Positions 50,929-62,817 of a DNA stretch of 64,000 nucleotides are shown one piece after another. Positions within the stretch are counted from its first letter, which is position 1. Each line of letters begins with the position of its first letter. The stretch covers positions 62,001 to 126,000 of the forward strand of contig BLZA01000058.1 of assembly GCA_013423385.1 (NCBI GenBank). The letters run 5' to 3'. The DNA is from Naganishia liquefaciens (taxonomy: Eukaryota > Basidiomycota > Tremellomycetes > Filobasidiales > Filobasidiaceae). Made by a program: the position numbers and the translations under genes. The notes under the pieces were generated by a model, which worked only from the letters and a program-made list of their open reading frames with translations, ran no database searches and was not told where the DNA came from.

Positions 50929-52034
50929 AGCTCGAAGCCGCTGCTCAAGGCGGACAGGGTATCGGTTTGCACCTCTCACTTCATCATCACCGCGAGTCCC
51001 GCATTACGGCGAATCCGCCCAGGTCGGCTACCATCGCTTCTCACGGCGTCAGGCGGAGCAAACGACAGGGAAAGGTTGAATCTTCATCGCAAGACGTGCT
51101 GCATGTCGCCGGTCTCACTCCATGCCAGGCCGGCTTTCACACATGGCAGAGGATCAAGACCTCTGGGCTGCAGACTAGACGCTACCGTGGAAAAAGCGAT
51201 TTTTGGAATTCGTCTTCATGCAGTATGATACAGAGCATTATACAGATTCTGCGGCCGTCATCATAACAAGTCAACGTGGCTTGTGCGCTTGTACAAAGGT
51301 CAAAATGCCGTGGTAAACGTTGCACGGGACAACGGTGTCGCTTTTTGTGATGCGATAGTGCGGCTATCTGGTATATTCCGAAATGGATATGATTGTCCGT
51401 GAATGGTCGCGTCGAATTCGTCATAACCGGTGCTCGACTTGATGTCAAGGCATACTGGTAATCGATTATGGTTGTCGTTGTTGCAGATGAGATTGACCTC
51501 GGGGATTGATTCTAGAAAGTGATTCCAGAAAGTTCGCTGAACGCTCGACATGTCGGTGAGATCGACATCGGGGTATAATTCTAGTAAGGTCGTTGAAAGT
51601 TCGACCTGATGCGAAAGAATATTCGTAAACTATGATTGTCGTTGTCGGTGAGATTGACATCGGAGTATAATTCTAGTAAGGTCGTTGAAAGTTCGACCTG
51701 ATGCGAAAGAATATTCGTAAACTATGATTGTCGTTGTCGGTGAGATCGACATCGGAGTATAATTCTAGTAAGGTCGTTGAAAGTTCGACCTGATGCGACA
51801 GAATAATCGAAATTGTGATTGTCATTGTCGGTGATATCGACATCGGAGTATAATTGCAATGCGGTCGGAAAGCTCGACCTGATAACCATGAGCTTAAGGG
51901 AGGGTGGAAGCGAAAGCGAAGACCTGCTGCTCGGGCTCAAGGTCATGGTTCGAGTGAGGGAACGTGACTGGGAAAGAAAGAGCAGTGAGTGCCTCGGCAG
52001 CCTCCCTTTCCGATATTCCCTGTAGATGCAGTCC
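50929..52034. other. Intergenic with minisatellite
   Basis: About 1.1 kb between the small membrane protein and the 3' end of the large acidic gene. The 92-bp tandem array fills much of the right half. I see no gene; frames through the array change from copy to copy. Confidence 0.55.
51466..51888. repeat. 92-bp tandem repeat array (about four to five copies)
   Basis: Units contain GTTGTCGGTGAGATCGACATC then GGAGTATAATTCTAGTAAGG and GAAAGTTCGACCTGATGCGA. The CGGTGA marker falls at 51554, 51646, 51738 and 51829, a spacing of 92, 92 and 91. The two central units are almost identical. The outer copies, including a weaker one at about 51466-51550 and the last at 51829-51888, are diverged. A 92-base period is not a multiple of three, so it is not a protein repeat. 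Confidence 0.92.
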
Positions 52035-55000
52035 TCAGCCTTGGCTCAAACCAAGTAAAGGGTCTCCTTGTCCTACCAGCTCTGGATTGGATTGCCCGTG
52101 CACCGTCGTTCGTCCGTCAACCGGATTGATGCCTCTTGTCATGGTGACTCCAGTAGCTTCTTGCATTCCCGTTTCGACTTTCTGCACTTCCAGCACAACG
52201 CCCTCAAGCTGCGAGAAGTTCCCCTCGGCGGGTCGAATCAGCCCAAGCGAGCCGGCGTCGTTTTCCTTGAATGCTTCTGCTGCGGAACTATCTTCGGTTT
52301 GCCACTCCGTACCAGCAGCAGCGAGGAGGTCCGCGATTGAGAGCGGGTGGTCGACAGTCAAATCTGTAGCATTCATACGCTCGTTGACAGCGGGATCTGA
52401 CACAATGGCATTGTGAGCTTCCAAAGTCGCTGCCGGTAGACAGTTGTCAGGAATTGCCAAATACTCGTCCAAACTGCGCATGTATTCTTCCACGTCGTTC
52501 ACTACTGAGAGAGGAGGCAGAAAGTCTGCTGTTTCGGTCGATTTCCCTTCTACGGTGGATCCTCCGGAGACGAGGGGTTCCGGTTGGCCTGAGTGGGGAA
52601 CAGCTGGCCAAGCAACCACTTGATCTTCATCGGAATCGTCTGAGTCCCGGTCCCAATCCCAAGTCGCGTTTCCCGCATCGGAGTGCGAGCTTGAGCCTGA
52701 GCTTGAGCTCGAGCTCGAGCTCGAGTCGGAGTCAACCAGAATGTCCTCAAGGGACAAAGCGTTCCTCAAAGGAGAACTCGGGAGCGCTCGTCTCGGTTTG
52801 GGGCTGTGCGACTGTGCTGGTGTAAACATCCACCTAGTCCCCCAGTAAAATGAGCTTACCCGTTTCTCTACTCGGCGATTGTCCCTCCAAGCTCCTTTTG
52901 GATGTTCCCTCAGCTTGGGATTCTCCTAGAACCGATGTTAGTTGTCCATCGTTGATGAGCTAGCGGCGCGGTACATACCGAGCAAATCATGTCAAAAGCG
53001 TATGCAAGATACGCAGCCGAGTCTCTACGAGGATCCGGAGGCCACGAAGAGCTGTTGATAGATGCGAAAGCCCAGTCTGAGCTCAAGCTAGAGTCGGAGC
53101 TGGAGTCGAGGCTGGAGTCGAGGCTGGAGTCGAGGCTGGAGTTGATGCTGGAGTCGAGGCTGGAGTCGATTGGAAGGCCGGAAGAATTTTCCTGGGCTAC
53201 GTCGCGTTGGGCCTCTACTTTCATAGGAACTTCATAGCCAGGAATCTTATAGTTCACGAATGAACTGTATCGAGTAACAAAGCTCGCAAAATCCAGGTCA
53301 CTGTCTCCGGAACTGTCCCCTTCTTCATCAATGATCGCGTTCAGATCCACTTCTTTCAGGTCATGCGGATCAACCTCAGCCTGCCCGGTCCCTATTGAGA
53401 AGAGATCAGCGGAAGCTTCGGCTGGGATGATCTCGCAGGAGCCATGCGAAAGTTGATCCGCCTCAAGTACCCGGTCCACAGGCGATTGTGTAGCCAAGGT
53501 CGCCCTGTGACACACCTAGGAACACATTCAAGGGATTTCCGGTCATATCAGTTTGGTCAACTCAGTCACTTCTGCAACTTACAATGGAGCAACCGTTCTC
53601 AGCGGCAATGTTCGCATCAGCTTCCGGTGCTTGACACTGCTGTGGCATAACTTCTCAGCCCTAATGCCAGTTGGAGGCAGCCAAACTCACGCAAGGGGAA
53701 GAGAGCAGAGACACCGGCATTTCCTCGACAAGCCTCTCCTCGGGTTCAGGGGCGCCTTCTCTGTCTCGACTTCGCTGCGGCACTTCCTCATCATCAGACG
53801 CTTCGGTTGAGTCCACCCACAACATATCAGGATCATCATACTGCTGAAAGCCATGAGTCAAGGTCGTCCGCAAGCCCTAAGGACTTACCTCCCAGATATC
53901 ATCCTGTTTCTCAACTTCCTTGCCGGCATCTCTGACAGGCATCTGGGTAACGTGATCGAGTTGCGTCTGCTGGGACAGATCCTGCGCAATTTTCAGCATT
54001 CCGTGGCGCGGGCTCCTCTGCTGCCTGACTTTTCCTAAAATCTCCAGTTCGCATTCGTGTGCCGGGCAATGCTCGAACTTTTGTCTCTTCTGTGATTTGC
54101 TTGTTGGCCGTCTTGTCTACCGTCGATACACTGCCAACTTACAATTCGCCCGCCTTCGATATCGTCGCTCGTTGCTGTTACTCCCGTACGCTTCTGAAAC
54201 GTCTTCAGTAGAGCTCGCACTTCGAATGTGACTAGACTGACCTTTCCATTTTCCGACATGGGTCTCGGGTCGAGGCTTTGAGAGTGCGAGTGCGCTAATT
54301 TTCGTCGCTTCTAGACAGGATCAGAAGATATGGATACTCTGATGAGAACGATGAATAGGTACGAAGTATGGGACCAGACTTACGACAGGGCCTGAATCTT
54401 CTTCGTTGGTTCCATCACTGGGTCGCTTTCGTTTCTATGCAACATTCCGTCAAAAAATAAATGCCATATCGGTTCTCAGATTGCGTACCATACGACCGAT
54501 CAAAGGGCTGGAAGGCTCGAATACGGGTTTGAGGCTTTTGGCTGTTGCGCCCTCTTCGGTACTGGAAGTATTCGCCGCCGCCTGTGTCGCTAGAATTTCG
54601 ATAAGAGGCAGTCGGCACTGCTACAATTTTCGCGACAAGAAATACCCTTCGTTAGAAAGGCTTCCGAACGTCGCCATTTAAGAAAACTCACTTCTTCTAC
54701 TGGGGTTTCAACTGCCGTAGATGGCTGTGAGATGGCAATTTCAGCATTTCGCTGGAAGCAATGAATCAGTACTTGATATCTGTTCAAACTTTCATCAACT
54801 CACAGCTTCATCGGAGTTTTCTTCTGCCGCCACGTGTTTGTGAATGATGCGGCCTCTCTGCAGCACAATCTTCCCTGAATGCCTGAGCACAAGGGTTGGT
54901 GTAGAGACTCGAAGCTCGTTGGATTCCAAACAGAGTACCAGTTCCACTGGCTTCTTCTTCCGCCAGAAGACGGGCTTGAATGAATCGCGAATCACGAGTA

Positions 55001-56310
55001 CGTTTTGACGAGCTCTTCGAACAAGAGGGGATATGATGATTTGTTTTCGCGCTGCCTGAGCCAACACTGTTTCCGGCGCAGCCTGGGTGTCGGGATGAAC
55101 CGGAACTTCATCCGCATGGGGGAGCTCTGTGTCAGTGGCTATGTTGGCGGTTGAAAGATGGTCAGCACAACGGCTGATCTCGGTTTGGCTAATGTCGGGC
55201 TGCATACCTCCTCGTTTTTTGCAGAGCGATGCCATCATTGACCACCATTTTTCATCACGGTCCGCAGAGGAGAAGCTGAATTCCAGCAATGATGATTTCT
55301 CATCGTGATACCTTTTGACTGTCTTCTTCCGAGTCGCATTCGAATGACACTCGGGTGTCTTCTTGGACTGAATAAATTCAGGCGGTGTCAAGGCGGGCGC
55401 GGGCGACGAAATTGAAACCGGTACGATCTGTACGTCCTGCTGTTTGCTAGAGGTTTTTCCGTCCACTTGAACGATCTCAATTTGTTCCTCATCTTTGCCT
55501 TCGCTCTGGAACTCGGATGTGACCTGCGAGGCAGATGGCTCTGTTGTTGTCGTGTGCGCCATTTCATTCTCGAGGATTCGGTCCCCGACAGCGCCATTTC
55601 CTTTCACTGCTCTTCCATCTCGTCCATCGCCCACGGGTTCTTGTGACATCGCATCGCTTGATTCCGCGGATCGGATCATCGCCTCATCCACCTTGCCAGC
55701 ATCATCACTTCCGGGCAGGGTCGCTTTGATCTGGAGTTGGCGACGTCCGAAGCTTGTATACCTGGAAGAATCCGTTGATGTAGGGGCTCGAATCCCCTCT
55801 ACATGTCCCGTGCTAGCAATCAACCTCATGGGCTCGGCCGCAGTGGGCTCTGCCAGCCACGACGGTGTTTTACTTCTCGGAAAGGACAAGCATCGAGGTC
55901 GCAGGGTGGGAATAGGCGAAGCAGACGGAGGGAGGACGGATTCAGCATTGCGCTGGGGGATGATACAAGCTGATGACTGGTTTCCGGGAAGGTGGCATTC
56001 TTTCGGACTCTCGCCACCTGAGATGGGTTGGTAGCGATGATTCAGAAGGGCTCCCAATGCTCGAATGCCAGTGGGGCCATTCCAGGCTTGGTATATGGCT
56101 TGTTGGCATTCTAAAATGTGAGAGATCCGTGGAGTCTCGAGAGGAGAAAGTTCGGGAAGGCGAACATTCAACTTGTTCATCACCTCCGGTTAATTTTCTG
56201 AACCCATCCCGCTGATCCCGGCGACCCACCTTTTCTGCTAGCAATCGCAAATCTTGGTATTCGACCCGGGCGAGCCAGGACTGTACGTCTCTGGGCTCGC
56301 GCCGGGGCAT
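52035..56310 (-). CDS. Large acidic Ser-rich protein, function unknown
   Basis: I do not recognise this gene. Exons chain on the minus strand from MPRREPRDVQSWLARVEYQD (56310) and RLLAEK, across a 55-base intron, to LNVRLPELSPLETPRISHIL in a long exon (56.17-54.8 kb) with VKRYHDEKSSLLEFSFSSAD and KKPVELVLCLESNELRVSTP. Shorter exons follow (54.7-53.6 kb: KRKRPSDGTNEEDSGPV, MSENGKVSLVTFEVRALLK). Next is an acidic exon (53.5-52.93 kb) with a DSSL/DSS repeat run. The last exon (52829-52035) has SSSSSSSSSGSSSHSDAG and ends LLGLSQG. The join ENPKLREHPKGAWRDNRRVE to WMFTPAQSHSPKP supports one gene. Total is roughly 1,150 residues, mostly disordered. An independent 143-residue frame at 56238-56669 overlaps the start and could be 5' untranslated sequence. 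Two adjacent genes instead of one cannot be excluded. Confidence 0.6.
53093..53170 (-). repeat. In-frame 12-bp repeat encoding DSSL
   Basis: On the plus strand, CTGGAGTCGAGG-type 12-base units repeat about six times inside the acidic exon of the large Ser-rich gene. On the minus strand they read D-S-S-L. Copy number could vary without breaking the frame. Confidence 0.85.
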
Positions 56311-57932
56311 GTTGGATATTCTGGGTAGTCTGGGTAGTGGTGGGCAATAATGCTGGGTTTGTGCTGTGCGGGGTATTCCTGTGGTATGCTTCGAGAATAC
56401 GGGAATGCCGGCAGTGTGATGACTCGAAAGGTATACCGATGCCACGAAAACGGCATTAACGGAAGACGAGAACGACCCTGAAACATCATCATGTTGTTCG
56501 CCCAACGAGCGGGAGAGGGGTAGCAAGGAGGGGACAATCGCACGATCCTAGGCGCAGAGGCGCGAGGCGGATTATCCAGAGTCTGCTCACTCAGCTGACT
56601 TGCCTTGATGGGCTGAATCATGGAATTTGAAGCCAAAGGCACCCTCTTTTCGCGTTTCTCTCCTTGCATTCATTTCTAATCTAGCCACGCCTATCATGGA
56701 GGGATAAGTCTGGGAAGCTCATCGGGCGCCAAACATGAATCAGATAGGCTCTTCGCATGCCGGCGAAAGCACGAAGAGCCCTGTCTGGTCCAGATATCAG
56801 AACCTCCTATTGCTATCACATTGTTTGAAACGCGGAAGCAATTGAAAAAATCCGCGACTGGCATGGTGAGCGACTGTTTGTACTTTGTAGTCTTTTGTGG
56901 CTGAGATCGACGTCGAATTCTGTCGATTATCCTATATCTCGCAAAGAAGCTCTCGAAATAGAGTCGGCAAGGTCCTCCGGGAGCAAGAGTGTCCCAAAGT
57001 GAGAAGTAGCGGTCGTCGGAATTCTGCAAATATTATGAGTATACATTTTGCCCAAATGAGCAGATATCTCAGCCCAGACACAGACAAAATTGGTACAGGA
57101 GGGCGCAACAATGCTTCAAATGCTCAAATAGAGGAACTCGGATGTCAAGCTGATCTATCAGTTTGATCTTGCATCGTTCACAAACTCTTTTCCCGATGAA
57201 TTGTGAGTAAACAAAGAAGCGGAATGTGCGATTCAAACCTCACGGTATCCGCTTACCAGATCGAGTTGGCCCTAATGTTCCGCCCAGCATTGGATGAGAG
57301 AAATCAATGGCAACCCAGATGGATTCCGAAGTGTGTAAAAGACGGTTGAAGATGATCCGGCCCAAACACGGGGCTCGGAAGGGCAGATGACCAATTGCCG
57401 ACTTGATTTCGCCTGGTAAAGTCGTTGAGAAGTACCTTTGGGACGTTCATAGGCTCACGCCTCAGGACTGATAGTCAGATGGTGACTCATTCTCGCAGGA
57501 AGAGTACAATATCAATACGTTTCTCCCGTGCTCATGTTACACGGTTATTTATCCACGCGTAACGTGATCCACGTTTCGAGCGCGGATTCATGACTCCCCC
57601 CCCTCGGCGAATAGTGTCAACTATCTCAGGCTCCCTGGTTTATACACTGAAGATACTGATATCTCATCTTCCCTTCCTTTGCAATCGGTCCTTGACTCAT
57701 AAGGCTATCCCGTCGGAGCTAATTTGAGTAGCTCCACCAAAGAAGCTCCACATTTTCTTTGTTACGGGAGCGGAGAAACAAGATCAAGGCGGAGTGACCG
57801 GCTCATACACGACCACTCGGTTAGAAGAGACTCACGTCGATGGCGCTTGACCGACATGATCGACATGAGAAAACGCCATCGTGTAGCTCATCCCCGGGTA
57901 TACATCGATGCCGACAACACTGGTAACCTCCT
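56311..57932. other. Intergenic, no supported gene
   Basis: About 1.6 kb. A 111-residue minus-strand frame at 56694-57029 and short plus-strand frames show no domain or splice support. It includes the upstream region of the large acidic gene and the 3' side of the acyltransferase gene. Confidence 0.5.
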
Positions 57933-59417
57933 CTACCAAAGCGCAATCGGCACCTCGACAGCCCCGCCACTAATCAAACCCCTACGCTGAACCTCATCCA
58001 CCTCTTCCGCGGGAGCAATCCAGAACCCACCCGTTCTCGTGAATCGGTCCAGTAGAACCTCCTTGTCCCCCCACCGTTTCCTCAGCCAGCCATTGAAAGC
58101 CTTGGCCTCCTGCTCTGTCGCCAACCCCGGAATCGACGTCGGATGTGCCGGTCCAGCTGTCGGCTGATCCACGAGCAGCGGTGTCGTATCCGATACCTGC
58201 TCCCGCTCTCCCTTTCGCGATGCTGTTAGAGGATCCGTCACGCCCGGAATCTCCTCGTTGGGCAAGTCTATCATTCGCAAGTGTACGTGTATTGTAGGAG
58301 GAGGGATTCCCTTGATGAAGACGCTCGTGAGGCCGTACCACTCCTGAGCGTACCCGCCCCGAGTGACGCCCGGATATCCGATTGTGATATCGAGTAATCG
58401 AAGCGTTGGTATTTGAGGTGTCAACGTGCGCAAGATGAACAGCAGGCCGGTGGAGCGAGGGTGTAGCACATTGACAAAGTCGGGCTTACGAAGAATGAGT
58501 AAAGGCCGCTGCGCACCAGTCGAGAGAGACATACCACTCCTTCCTTTTGCGCATATCGGACACTCTTTGCGCGCTCATCGTCACTCGTGATTGTGCCTTC
58601 CGGGAAAATCAAGACCCAAAGTCCGCCGAGTGCCTTTGTTTTTGCTCGTGCCCCTAGGTCCCGAAGAGCCTTGGACAAGTTGCCTTGGTCTTGCGCCCAA
58701 TGTCGAGCGAGGAAGATGAAGCGGTATACTTGCCTGAAGCGGAATCAGAAGACGTCAAGAATGTTTTAACGGCGAACTTACATTCCCCATCCAACTAGCG
58801 GAAGCCATTTGAGGCTCTTCTTCAGCAGAATGATCAGACTCCTCGACCCATGATGCCATTCCTTCTTTGGATGCTCCTCTTTCGATTCCGGTGTGACGGA
58901 AAGATGCCCTAGTATCCAGATGAAGATCCAGTCAAGGTACGCTTGGTGATTGGACATGATGACGAGATCGGACGGCAGGGCGAGATATGTGGTACTTCGC
59001 TTCGGGTTAGGTCGCACCAGAATCCTGTCGAGCGATAGCGAGTCATCCGATGTGAGCGTGATCGTCGTTGGCGCAAACATCGAGATCATGACGATTACTG
59101 TGTAACGTCAGCCGTGCGAAATCAGGTGAAAAGAGGAATGACTCACGCAACATCCCAAACAACTGCTTTGTTCGACGTACACCCCACTCATACCCCTGCT
59201 CTATCCACCCTGTCGTCCTCTTCAGTCCAAATGACCGCCGGAGCGTGATCCATGTCCAACTTGTAACTCCGATCGGGATGAATGCTGCCTGAATGCTGAG
59301 AATGACCAGGGCACCCGCTACGAAGACGGGGTAAAAGAGCAGCCGATTGACCAGCGGAGTCGGGTGAGCTGGCCTTGAAGCTATTGGAAGCTTGTACATA
59401 TCCTGGATGGGCATCAT
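57933..59417 (-). CDS. PlsC-family acylglycerophosphate acyltransferase (AGPAT/LCLAT-like)
   Basis: Membrane enzyme that acylates lysophospholipids, probably lysophosphatidic acid or a related lysolipid in the ER. After MMPIQDMYKLPIASRPAHPT comes a hydrophobic region, LLFYPVFVAGALVILSIQAA then FIPIGVTSWTWITL. It continues with a segment ending QLFGML, and then PSDLVIMSNHQAYLDWIFIW, holding the catalytic NHX4D motif as NHQAYLD. Substrate-binding motifs follow: WLPLVGWGM, FIFLARHWAQDQ, and LIFPEGTITSDDERAKS, the conserved FPEGT block. The last exons carry KPDFVNVLHPRSTGLLFILR, DITIGYPG, and end AVEVPIALW. The long C-terminal extension after FPEGT resembles the AGPAT3-5/LCLAT1 group and yeast Cst26. 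The start at 59417 was chosen because the residues upstream to 59498 do not look conserved. Confidence 0.9.
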
Positions 59418-60766
59418 GGTGGAGTGCTTCGGTGTGCCATCGACGAGGATCGAGCATACCCAAAAGCTCGAGACGACGACGACATCGTTGACGGACATGG
59501 CCGGCAGTAGTCATCAGCCAAGGAGCGGATGCTGATGACTAACTCGCTAGTGCCTAAAATGGACAGGCAAAGTTCCTTTGATTGCAACTGATGGAAGGCG
59601 GACAAGGCACGGCATAGCATTCTGGGCCCAGCCTCCTTTGAGAAAAAAAAGTTTCTTTAATGTCGCCAACTTGCACAGACTGCGGGAACCCCTCCTACCA
59701 AGGGTACAAGTGAAAGGGCACTGTCCGTCTGCCAAATCTGTCCCGACTTTGCGCATGCCCGCTCGGCGAACACAGAGGCAGCTCTGCCCAAACGGTTATG
59801 TCATTTGTTCTTGTGCAATCTGGATCGCCCCGTGAGATTGGCCCACAAAGCCTTGAGAAGGTGCCTGTTGCGTCGAGTGCGATATTCCAGGGTAGTATCG
59901 CTTTCGAAGGCGTCAAATCGGCACTCACCGCAGACTACATGATCCCCCTGTGCTGATCCATACCATTCAAGGCAAGCCTCGCCAGTCGCACTTTCCCGTT
60001 CAACCAAAGTAGATCCCACCGGGGAAAACGAATAATAACAATGATCATGGTCGCTTGCCGAACATGTAGCTATAGAGTCCTTTGGGCTGATGACCAAGTT
60101 TCCGAGAATCGTTCTTGGAAGTCCACCGATTTCTACGGCATGGAGGAACTCTATAGACCTCATCTCTGGCCGTCAAGCAGTCTCCGACTCATCCTCTACC
60201 CGCAGTAGAATCGCCAGATCACTAGCAATATTTAGCATCCGCGTTTCAGTTCAATCGATAGGAGAGCGTCCGGGCGTTGAGTCGATTATGAGGAAAGTCT
60301 GGCGTTTATCCGGACGCACATCCGTGATTCGACTGGTACCATTCTGTCCTTCACACCCCATTTGCACGTCAACCGAAGGAATCCGCGAAACGATCCTGAA
60401 AGAGCGCGAGCCGACACAGGAAGCGGGAGCAAAATCGCATTTTCGCATAGATCATTGATGCGACCTGGGACGATTGATGCGAATTGGGGATAGTCAGCCA
60501 GGCTTCTCGTCATGTCTGCTGGCCCTAGAGGCTCGGGGCTAGCTTCGTGACCATCGGCCTTGCATCCGCTCGTTGTCCCCGTGACATGCCTTTGCCTCGG
60601 CCGTACCGTCTGGCAACGTTTAGCTTGGTGTATAATGGTCCTCTTGCACTGCAAAAGCAAGAAACAAGGTCCCTCTCCACCGCAAGAGTCGACGTCCTCG
60701 GCTGTCATCGCATATCCCCCGATATCCACAGAGAGTGCAACAAAGCAGCACCACAACAAGTCCAGC
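59418..60766. other. Intergenic between divergent genes, no secure gene
   Basis: About 1.35 kb. A minus-strand frame at 59801-60163 (121 residues, with ACLEWYGSAQGDHVVCGEC) and one at 60251-60448 were considered, but I could not join them by splicing and recognise no domain. A short A run lies near 59641-59649. Confidence 0.45.
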
Positions 60767-62269
60767 ATGTCCGACTTTTACTCTGATACCGAAACATCGA
60801 TATCACTCGCCAGCTCGCCCCTCCTGCCGAGAGCTTATGCCAACCCCATGCCCCACCCGACTGTCCCTTGTCCTGCACAACAAGCATCTATTGCTCGTCG
60901 CTTTCTGGCTTTCCTGGCCGCCATCATTACCGGAGCCTTGGTGACTATCCTCTTGGTAATATGCTTCCACGCGGGTGCGGTCGTCTGGGGGCCGGTAGTC
61001 CTTACCCACAATGCAACCTTGCCGGCGGAATGGCAAAGGGAGGATGAATTAGAGGAAGGAGAGATTGGGGAATCAGAGGAAGGCGAAGAAACTGACTTGG
61101 AGGAAAGGCTCCGCTCAGCGCAGCGGCGCAGAATGACGACCGCCATCGTTTTGGCCCGAGTAAGTTTGCTCAGCTGGAATACTCAAGGGTACAAATTCTC
61201 AACTTCATCTCAGTTCAACACCTGGCACTCTCCCTCACCATGGAGAGTCTTTGCCCACGGCGCACAAGGTGCTATTCTCCAAGGACCGGCTACTCCGCCA
61301 GCACAGATCGTTGGACTGCCGAGCATTCCATTCGCTCCCAACGATCCTCTGTACGAGCGCGAGATGCTCGTCCTTGATCAGAATGTTCTCGAAGACCGGG
61401 ACGTGAAAGAGGCCGTCGAGCGACAGCTGGCTGTCCGAGAGATTCAAGAAAAGCAAAGAGCAGGACATGCTCAAGCAGCGAATGCGCCTCAGGTGAGCAT
61501 AAAAGCTACACTTGTCCGAGACGCCGTTGATATTGGCGAGGTATGTCGCTCGGGTTCCGTGGGAGACTACCACTATAGATATTCGATACCCTGACACCTC
61601 GAACCTCAGGTACCCGATGACATGTCGTCGATTGGGCGACCGGTCTGGGCCTATGACTCCGAGGTGAGTGACGGTAGACATCGCTTCTATAGCCTCACAC
61701 GTTGATTCCTCCTATGTTTTCAGCCATCTTCGCCCGTCTCCTACCGTCTGCCGCCGCCCGTCTTTCACCATCAGCCGTCGCATGTCTCCCACCGTCTACC
61801 ATCACCTCCCCCCAACCGATGTAACGTGGCACCCCGTGATTCTAGTCTCGAATTGCCGGACATGGATGTGTATGGACCGGTAATTTTGCCCGCGACCAAT
61901 TCGTCTACAACTACTGGAGTCCGGCGCAAGCGCAAGGCAGACGCTGCTGGTCTGGAAGAGACGAGTGTCAAGGTGAGTGTAGCGCAGTCCAAGTACGACT
62001 CTTGCCGGTGATTAAGCCTGGCTTTTACCTCGATGCAGAAGAAGATCAAGTTGAGCAGCACTGCAACCGAGAAGCAAAGGGCGGGTCTGCTGGAGATCTT
62101 TTCGCGCATGGACCTCGCTTCTCATGGCCGCCGGAAGCGCAAGTCGGATTGCAGTCCGGACGATGAGCCACCCTCTGTGAGCTCCACTCGCGGCACAACA
62201 ACTCTGATGAAGCTTATATGATTCAAATTTCGCGGCTCGACGTAGAAACGCCTGAGATCGTGTAAGTGA
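60767..62269 (+). CDS. Single-pass membrane protein with NLS-like basic clusters, function unknown
   Basis: I do not recognise this gene. It starts MSDFYSDTETSISLASSPLL, then PTVPCPAQQASIARRFLAFL and a transmembrane helix, FLAAIITGALVTILLVICFH. A strongly acidic stretch (EDELEEGEIGESEEGEETDL) and a basic RRRM follow. Later exons, separated by introns near 61.16-61.21, 61.49-61.61, 61.66-61.72 and 61.97-62.04 kb, give FNTWHSPSPWRVFAHGAQGA, EREMLVLDQNVLEDRDVKEA, a Pro-rich part, then RRKRKADA, KKIKLSS and RRKRKSD, which are NLS-like clusters. The end is either KLI at 62221 or, by splicing out 62179-62245, KRLRSCK at 62269. Membrane helix plus NLS clusters could mean an inner nuclear membrane protein; that is inference. 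Confidence 0.65.
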
Positions 62270-62817
62270 AGCAGATGAACCCTTGACGAGACCCAAAGCT
62301 GAAACATGACCCACAGGAAATTTGACCTAATAGCATTCTGGGCTTCGATTTCGTTTATCGTACTCGTATCTGCCCTGAACGGTGGAACATTCTCTTATTG
62401 TACGCGGGCGTCGCACCGCCTCGCGAGAAGCTGCCACGACATTCAAGACCGAGAAAACGGTTGTTAAAGAAGCGCTGTTGCGGTATCGAACATGTTCGGC
62501 TAGCTGAATATAATGATCGTGTAATGACTGTTGTAATGACCGTGTAATAGATTGTGTATCACATCTTTCTACTCTGCCCGCTTGCCGAGATCCCCTCACT
62601 ACGAACGCCGGGACCGAAAGACTGCGCATTATCGAGATCCATGCTGAACAGCGCTTTGCAACTGGCAGCATTCGCTCATTGCCGCTTTGTCAGTCAGCGA
62701 CCGATTAGTTCGGAGACGAGCGAGGTCTGTTCGAGCTCGAGCTTTTCCGGTAGCGTGATGGCAACGATACGAGCGGACACGAAAGATGGAGAGATGATGC
62801 ATAATCTAATCTCGTCT
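62270..62817. other. Intergenic, convergent gene ends
   Basis: About 550 bases between the 3' ends of the membrane/NLS protein and SURF1. I see no gene or repeat. Confidence 0.55.

Noticed and set aside
51466-51888. CRISPR-like array
   Set aside because: Units are head-to-tail without unique spacers, 92 bases long and diverging outward; this is a eukaryotic minisatellite.
55780-55800. tRNA T-arm-like palindrome (GGGGCTCGAATCCCC)
   Set aside because: It lies within the long exon of the acidic gene, and no acceptor stem, D arm or anticodon arm can be placed around it.
60090-60458. Plus-strand frame of 122 codons and overlapping minus-strand frames at 59.8-60.8 kb
   Set aside because: Both strands are open, with no recognisable domains, and no consistent splice chain could be built.
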